From Baffinella frigidus (Eukaryota > Cryptophyceae > Cryptomonadales > Baffinellaceae), in contig MU646615.1 of the NCBI GenBank assembly GCA_026770585.1, positions 168,453 to 179,021 on the forward strand: 10,569 nt of DNA. Reading direction: 5' to 3'. Below are positions 6,691-10,569 of this stretch, piece after piece. The position numbers were made by a program, and so were the translations under genes. Position 1 is the first letter of the stretch, and each line of letters starts with the position of its first letter. Below the pieces are notes generated by a model. The model searched no databases. It had not been told where the DNA came from and saw nothing but the letters and a program-made list of their open reading frames with translations.

Positions 6691-6793
6691 TTTCCATCAA
6701 GTGCCCATAGGGCGAATATTCACCCTGACTCGCCCTGGGTAGGTCCCCGGGCCCCTACCGTAGGGTGTATGCGCCTACTGGCACTCAAGGGAC
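6691..6793. mobile_element. MITE-like element, TCCCTTGAGTGACCA family, copy 2 (inverted)
   Basis: Read on the minus strand it aligns with 1089-1192 along its whole length: TCCCTTGAGTGCCAGTAGGC, then CATACACCCTACGGTAGGGG, a CCTACCCAGGGC region, and GAATATTCGCCC near the far end. The termini are more worn than in copy 1 (TTTCCATCAAGTGCCC at the left). Confidence 0.6.
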
Positions 6794-6826
6794 ACCCCCC
6801 TCATAATCCCGCAAGCTCTCAAAGAT

Positions 6827-6870
6827 GGGGAGACGCCTTTGTTAATACCAACACAGCCACCATGCACCCC
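6827..6870 (+). repeat. Dispersed repeat, copy 6
   Basis: GGGGAGACGCCTTTGTTAAT, then ACCAACACAGCCACCATGCA and CCCC. It has the same order of blocks as 5992-6044. Confidence 0.5.
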
Positions 6871-6944
6871 TGCAGGCGGGTGACTCCTACGCTGGTCAAA
6901 CCACTGGCAGTCGCAAGGCTGCAACCCCCGAGATCTTCATAGGG

Positions 6945-7114
6945 AAACTTCGAACTTTGAGGTGGGTTTAGCTACGGAATTTCCTACCGTAGGAAGTAGA
7001 CAATTCCGTAGGGCCATAGGACTAATTTGGTTTTTAGTCCTATGGCCCTACGGAATTGTCTACTTCCTACGGTAGGAAAATCCGTAGCTAAACCCACCTC
7101 AAAGTTCGAAGTTT
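6945..7114. mobile_element. Near-perfect 170-bp palindrome (81-bp arms, 8-nt loop)
   Basis: The left arm 6945-7025 and right arm 7034-7114 are exact reverse complements apart from one A-A mismatch (6979 with 7080). The loop 7026-7033 is TTTGGTTT. The arm includes CTACGGAATTTCCTACCGTA and GGGCCATAGGACTAA. The TTCATAGGGAAA before the left arm is shared with the element at 6414, so this is probably a recent member of the same group. It is non-coding, and open frames that cross it are artefacts of symmetry. Confidence 0.92.
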
Positions 7115-7358
7115 TACGACTAATCTGTTGTTTTCGGGTCGTGCAGTGGTCCCCTGGGGTGGCGGTTCTGGTGTCGCAGGTTTGCTGGAGGCGGGGAACA
7201 TTCCAGCGAAGAGTTGAAACGTGTGAGGGTGTTGCAGGGGTGGTGTGCGAGTCCGACGTCGACACCGGCACTTTATTACATGACCACTGCGTGTGGACGA
7301 TGGGGGGCGGGCTGATTGAGTGAAGCACGCTCTGAAGCCGCCCCCCCCCCCCAAGGCT
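7115..7358. other. Unassigned stretch ending in a C12 homopolymer
   Basis: There is no supportable gene. Bases 7341-7352 are twelve consecutive C, just downstream (on the minus strand) of the stop codon of the small spliced gene, so this tract would fall in its 3' untranslated region. Confidence 0.4.
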
Positions 7359-7790
7359 CTAGTCGAACGTGACACACTCCGGGTTGAGAGGGTGGTTCGC
7401 GCAGGCGTTCCATTGCTTCTGCGTGAAGTGGCTCTTCTGCGGACTGCAAGCGGGAGGGCACCGGTGATCAGGCCATAGACGCACAGAAAGAGGCCTGGCA
7501 GTCTGAGAGAACGACTGGCAGGTGAGATGACGACTCTGTCTGAAAGAGCTGATCTGGCAAAAAGGGCAGGGGGTCTCACGTGATAGCCTCCATCCCGTTG
7601 AAGTTGTGAGCCCCGTTGACCCCGCTCCATCTGCCACAAAAGTAAGTTAGCGCAGGGCTGGAGAAGCAGCAACTGAAGCAGCAGGGGGCAGAAAAAGCGA
7701 TAGCGGCAGCGCGCACCCGTGCATGCCGACGATCTGCGACACAAATCCACCGTCACCCCCCCCCTTGTGCTGTCGCAGCGTCTGGAGCAT
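7359..7790 (-). CDS. Small three-exon gene, 69-residue protein of unknown function
   Basis: Minus-strand exons are 7790-7717, 7630-7580 and 7443-7359, with introns 7716-7631 (86 bp, GTGCGC to GGCAG) and 7579-7444 (136 bp, GTGAGA to TGCAG). The first intron has CTAAC about 20 bases before its acceptor, a good branch-point match. Both junctions fall inside codons and the phases agree (Gly and Thr restored). The start ATG has an in-frame TGA two codons upstream. The product has a Gly-rich segment (GGGDGGFVSQIVGMHG), then WSGVNGAHNFNGMEAIT, and a C-terminus with QWNACANHPLNPECVTFD. It has two Cys, no obvious signal peptide and no membrane segment. The Gly-rich stretch faintly recalls beta-prism lectins, but 69 residues is too short and I make no family claim. 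It is divergent from the kinase gene with 204 bp between starts. It may be complete, or the 3' remainder of a longer gene. Confidence 0.55.
7444..7579 (-). other. Intron 2 of the small minus-strand gene
   Basis: On the minus strand it starts GTGAGACCCC and ends CCCGCTTGCAG. The length of 136 bp is close to introns 1 and 2 of the neighbouring kinase gene (133 and 132 bp). An alternative acceptor seven bases downstream (CCGCAG, exon from 7436) would break the phase with the exon before it. Confidence 0.55.
7631..7716 (-). other. Intron 1 of the small minus-strand gene
   Basis: On the minus strand it starts GTGCGCGCTG, has a pyrimidine-rich middle, and ends GCGCTAACTTACTTTTGTGGCAG. The CTAAC and the T-rich tract before the CAG are the usual acceptor architecture. 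Confidence 0.55.
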
Positions 7791-7994
7791 GACTCAGCGT
7801 CTCAAGCCGGCTCCTCGCCAAAAGTTACCGCGTCAACTTCAAAAGTTTTTTTTTGATGTTTTTGATAGTCAAAACATGATAATGCCGTGAAAAAACGTTG
7901 CAGTGAAAGAAGGTTTGAGTCGCTGTCCTGAACTGTACTGCGCTCTCCTCCCCACCAGCCACTCTTCCCCACGGACCGCCAACCACCTTTCCTC
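7791..7994. promoter_or_regulatory. Shared upstream region of a divergent gene pair
   Basis: This is the 204-bp interval between the two proposed start codons. It contains an AT-rich part (about 7840-7895, with a T9 run and TTTTTGATAGTCAAAA) in an otherwise GC-rich neighbourhood. A pyrimidine-rich leader (CTCTCCTCCCCACCAGCCAC) precedes the plus-strand ATG. I see no clear TATA box. The CCACCAG could also be a splice acceptor in the 5' leader. Confidence 0.4.
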
Positions 7995-10361
7995 ATGGCG
8001 CCCAACCTGCTCCCAGGTCTTTCGAGCAGGGCACGCCAGCTGGCAGAGAACTCGTGGGAAGCGCTGGAGCAGGTGGTGCAGTGTGCAGATGAGATGCACA
8101 TGCGGCGGGGCCAAAGTGACAACTGCGCAGCGAGTGTCCTGACCGAAGTCGCGGGGTTCGAGGCGCTGCGCCAGGAGCTCGAGTGTCCTCCGAATCCTGT
8201 GGACGCGTTAGCAACGATTGGGGAGGCCTGCCGTGGGGCAGAAGAGCAGATCCAAGAGAGCCGCACCAAGGCACAGGTGTGGCAACGCGAGGTTCGGCGC
8301 AGCGCGCAGGCCCGCGACGCGAAGACACTCGACGAAATGGTGCGGAAGCGTGACCTGCAGAACGCGCAGCACTCACGGGAGCTGATATCTGCGTTGTCCA
8401 ACGTTGTGTGGACTGTCGAACCCCCGGGAAACAAGAGGAAGGACTCCATTCTCGCAGCCCTGGAGGGAAGGCAGCCAGACGCATTGGTGCGGGCCAAGCA
8501 AGCCACTACGGACTGGGAAGCTTCGGCGGTGGCGCAAGAGGAAGGGTTGGCTCGCGCGCTCGAGGCGGCCACAGAGTGCGTGGTGCGGTACGCCGACACC
8601 CATGGCGGCGATAAGGCGATGGGGCGCAGCGAAGGGGAGCTGCCCGACGCGGCGGAAGACACAAACCTGGCCCGCGTCGCGCTCGCTGCCTACAGCAGCT
8701 GGGCCGGCCGCGTGGGGACAGATGCGGCGGAACAGCAGACGGACAAGGTCCTCGAGGAGATGGAGCAGGCAGCGACGCATTCCTTCGGGTCCATATTCAA
8801 GAGCCGTGCGAGACGGTCCATGTTCCAGGGCAGTGCGAGGCGCGATCAGGCGCACACTGGCGCGGTCAAGGCTGCCATGCTTCGTTACGGGGAAGCGCTC
8901 GACGCGGAGTTCGAGGCACAGGCGCAAGATTTCCTTGAGGATATGCCGTGCCACCTCCTGATCAGCGCGGGGCGGCAGTGCATGGCGCGCAGGACGCGCG
9001 AGAGGGCGGCTAAGGCGCACGTGCGGGCAGTCGTCTGGGACATTGCGAAGGAGCTGGAGATGGTCCAGGAGTCCTTGGACGGTACAGATGAGCAAATTCG
9101 TGTTCGTTAGGACCTGAGGGTTGTTTTCTGGAGCAAGCGTCGCGAAAACAAAGAGACACAGGTTAAATGGTTCGTCTCCGTGGGGGGGGGGTCACAGGAC
9201 TAGGTGAGCAAAGTCAATTGATACACAAAGGGCGGCAGGTGCGTGGAGGAAGCGCAGGGACGCGGCGGTGGAGGAGTTCGTCGCGGCGTCCAAGAGCCTG
9301 AAGAAGGCGCTCCGCAACCTCAACCGCGCCAAGCAGGACATTGAGGAGTTCATCGAAGACGCGGAGGGCACGGAGAGCGAGGCGCCTCCGGGGCAGCTGG
9401 GGCAGCTGGAGGCACATGTGGCGGCGGGCGATGCAGAGGTGCGCGCACAGCGCTCGCGCGTGAAGCTCGCGCTCTCCGAGCTCGCGGCGGTGGAGCCAGA
9501 GTTCCCCGAGGTGATGGTGCACCTCGAGAAAGCGCTCCCCCGAGAGCTCTTGAGCGTGTGGCGCCCCGACTGCGCGCTCGAGGACATGTTTGCGGCGCGG
9601 GAGAAGATCACGGAGGAGGGGCGGCACGCCGTGTGGCGGTGCAGCGACGGCCAGGGCGGCGAGGAATTCGCCGTGAAAGTAAGCTCCTACAACACACACA
9701 CACCTTTCCTAACGCCGAAACAGTAAGCGTTCATGCCTACAAATCCCAAATCATTTCCCAACGCCGCAGCAGGAAGCACCCATTCGTCATTCGTACAAAC
9801 CCCGAACCAGGAGTTCCGGCTCGCGGACCTGCGCGCAAGCCTTCGCGAGGCGGCGCTGCTCACCCGGATGCGTCACCCCGCGATCGTGTCCGTCGTGGCG
9901 GTGTTCCAGGACACGAGCAAGGGCTCCGTCATGCTGCAGATGCCGTACGGCACCTCGCCCACGTCTTCGCGTTGCCATGTGTTGGGTGACTACAGGGGTA
10001 CCTCGCTTACTAGGAGCCACCCCCCGCCCTGGAACCATCGTAGGGCTATGGATCGTTGGGCTATAGATAGGCATACGGTGGTCCTAGGGGGGGGGGGCGG
10101 CTGATTGCGAGCGAGGTATCCCGTACAATCAACTGCTGGAGCTGTTCCTTGAGTACCTGCCTGCATTTGAGCCTGCATTTGGAAGCAGTGAATGATGCTG
10201 GAAACCTCAAAATTGTGCTGCACCGTCTACTGGTCTCAGACTTCGACGTAGTCACTTCCGTGCATTCTGCCCCGCACCCGCCCACTCTGACCCCCCCCCT
10301 CTCGAAGCAGGTTCTACCCCCACGGCCCGGTCGACGTGTGGGTCAAGAACAGCGCGCCAGG
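7995..10361 (+). CDS. Protein kinase with long helical N-terminal region (partial at 3' end)
   Basis: Proposed exons are 7995-9105, 9239-9678, 9811-9944 and 10311-10361, giving 578 codons plus two bases before the gene leaves the window. The ATG at 7995 has a favourable context (CCTCATGG). Residues 1 to about 490 are Ala/Glu/Arg/Gln-rich and strongly helical, probably coiled-coil, and match no domain that I know. The kinase N-lobe follows: a glycine-poor loop (EEGRHAVWRC, about 496-505), beta-3 EEFAVK with the ATP-binding Lys517, alpha-C SLREAALL with Glu530, RHPAIVSVV (538-546), beta-5 and hinge VMLQMPFYPHG (557-567), and the alpha-D start VDVWVKN. Lys/Glu spacing and the Glu to His-Pro distance fit typical kinases. 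It should phosphorylate Ser/Thr or Tyr if the missing C-lobe (HRD, DFG) is present downstream. Reading on past 10361 gives Gly then TGA at 10363-10365, which would leave half a kinase; I prefer a GTGAAG donor at 10362. Alternatively exon 1 is a separate 371-residue gene ending TAG at 9110. Confidence 0.7.
9106..9238 (+). other. Kinase gene intron 1
   Basis: Starts GTTAGG and ends GGCGGCAG, 133 bp, phase 1; it rejoins C with GT to make Arg371 and skips the TAG at 9108. A donor at 9100 (GTGTTC) keeps the same phase and would shorten the protein by two residues. The intron contains a G10 run at 9182-9191. Without it, the helical exon 1 and the kinase exon 2 are out of frame. Confidence 0.6.
9679..9810 (+). 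other. Kinase gene intron 2
   Basis: Starts GTAAGC right after the codon for the invariant beta-3 Lys and ends CCCGAACCAG, 132 bp, phase 0. Removing it brings the Ala-Val-Lys next to the alpha-C helix segment at the normal kinase distance, which is strong support for the boundary. Confidence 0.8.
9945..10310 (+). other. Kinase gene intron 3, carrying a MITE
   Basis: Starts GTACGG within the hinge codons and ends CTCGAAGCAG, 366 bp, phase 2. The split Pro codon is restored (CC with G), giving the hinge LQMPFYPHG. About 135 bp of it is the MITE at 9991-10125. The rest includes an open stretch at about 10130-10192 (QLLELFLEYLPAF in one frame), which might be a skipped or cryptic exon. Confidence 0.6.
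9991..10125. mobile_element. MITE-like element, CAGGGGTACC family, copy in kinase intron
   Basis: TA-CAGGGGTACCTCGCTTACTA at the left and GCGAGCGAGGTATCCCG-TA at the right. The interior has GGTCCTAGGGGGGGG and ATCGTAGGGCTATG. The termini are more diverged than in the copies at 5687 and 6149 (ATAAGAAA is lost, and one C is missing in the right CCCC), so it is an older insertion. Its position within an intron would leave the protein unaffected. Confidence 0.85.
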
Positions 10362-10383
10362 GTGAAGCCCGAACCCCCTATAC

Positions 10384-10550
10384 ACCCTAGAGCCTAAACC
10401 CTGCCTAAACCCTGAATCCTGAACCCTGAACCCCAAAACCTGAACCCTGAACCCTGAACCGTGAACCCGGAACTCTGAACCCCTGAACCCTGAACCCTGA
10501 ACCCTGAACCCTGAACCCTGAAACCTGAAACCTGAACCCTGAAACATGAA
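10384..10550. repeat. Degenerate telomere-like CCCTGAA array, probably intronic
   Basis: Units CCTAAACCCTG, CCTGAATC and then CCCTGAA repeat, with variants CCCCAAAACC, CCCGGAACTC and CCTGAAAC. The C-rich strand is on top, the same orientation as at 1-140, so it cannot be the opposite chromosome end. It begins about 20 bases after the proposed GTGAAG donor at 10362 and would lie in kinase intron 4. Confidence 0.85.
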
Positions 10551-10569
10551 ACCTCGACCTCGACCGTGA

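Noticed and set aside
677-7358. tRNA, rRNA or viral and retroelement genes
   Set aside because: I looked for cloverleaf arms, rRNA motifs, and reverse transcriptase, integrase or transposase motifs and saw none.
7088-7756. 222-codon minus-strand open frame
   Set aside because: It runs through one arm of the palindrome, the C12 run and both introns of the small spliced gene; composition is Arg/Ser/Thr/Pro-rich as expected of a shadow frame.
7802-8662. 286-codon minus-strand open frame opposite the kinase gene exon 1
   Set aside because: It is a Ser/Ala/Arg-rich antisense shadow of a GC-rich coding exon; it has no motif, and the plus strand gives the more natural protein.
8373-9095. 240-codon minus-strand open frame
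   Set aside because: It is an antisense shadow of the same exon, with His/Arg/Leu bias and no domain.
9214-9699. Minus-strand frames of 139 and 161 codons opposite kinase exon 2
   Set aside because: The plus strand encodes the start of a kinase domain there, so these are shadows.
10384-10569. Right-end telomere of the chromosome
   Set aside because: The C-rich strand is on top, as at the left end; a right telomere would show TTTAGGG on this strand. The units are also too degenerate.

Overview
The window looks like nuclear DNA of a eukaryote, most likely a unicellular alga or related protist. The base-1 end carries CCCTAAA/CCCTGAA telomere-like repeat, whose complement TTTAGGG is the motif of plants, many green algae, dinoflagellates and several other protist groups. 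Coding segments are GC-rich and are split by short GT-AG introns of about 86 to 136 bp. I cannot name the genus from sequence alone.

About three quarters of the window (roughly 250-7350) has no convincing gene. It is a repeat-rich, subtelomere-like tract of GA microsatellite, an 18-bp minisatellite, degenerate telomere-like arrays in both orientations (3630-4525), and at least four kinds of short inverted-repeat elements. The best defined is a MITE-like family with TIR CAGGGGTACCTCGCTCATAA and TA target duplications: four roughly full-length copies at 1311, 5687, 6149 and 9991, plus a fragment at 6354. Others are a two-copy element with TIR TCCCTTGAGTGACCA, a group of palindromes sharing TTCATAGGG-like ends and a CTACGGTAGG core, and a pair of palindromes around ACGAAAWTTACTACAC. 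A palindrome with 81-bp arms and one mismatch sits at 6945-7114.

The right third holds a divergent gene pair. On the minus strand (7790 down to 7359) I reconstruct a three-exon gene for a 69-residue protein of unknown function. On the plus strand, starting at 7995, is a helical, probably coiled-coil protein that splices into the start of a eukaryotic protein-kinase domain (beta-3 Ala-Val-Lys, alpha-C Glu, His-Pro-x-Ile-Val, hinge, alpha-D). The kinase gene is cut by three visible introns. The third contains a MITE, and a probable fourth begins at 10362 and is filled with telomere-like repeat, so the catalytic half would lie beyond the window. The two start codons are 204 bp apart and probably share a promoter region.

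At the left end, bases 151-246 look like the last exon of a third gene whose upstream part is missing and is replaced by telomere-like repeat. Thus telomere-like repeat of the same orientation borders an exon at both ends of the window. This may be a recurrent intronic repeat in this genome rather than, or as well as, a chromosome end.
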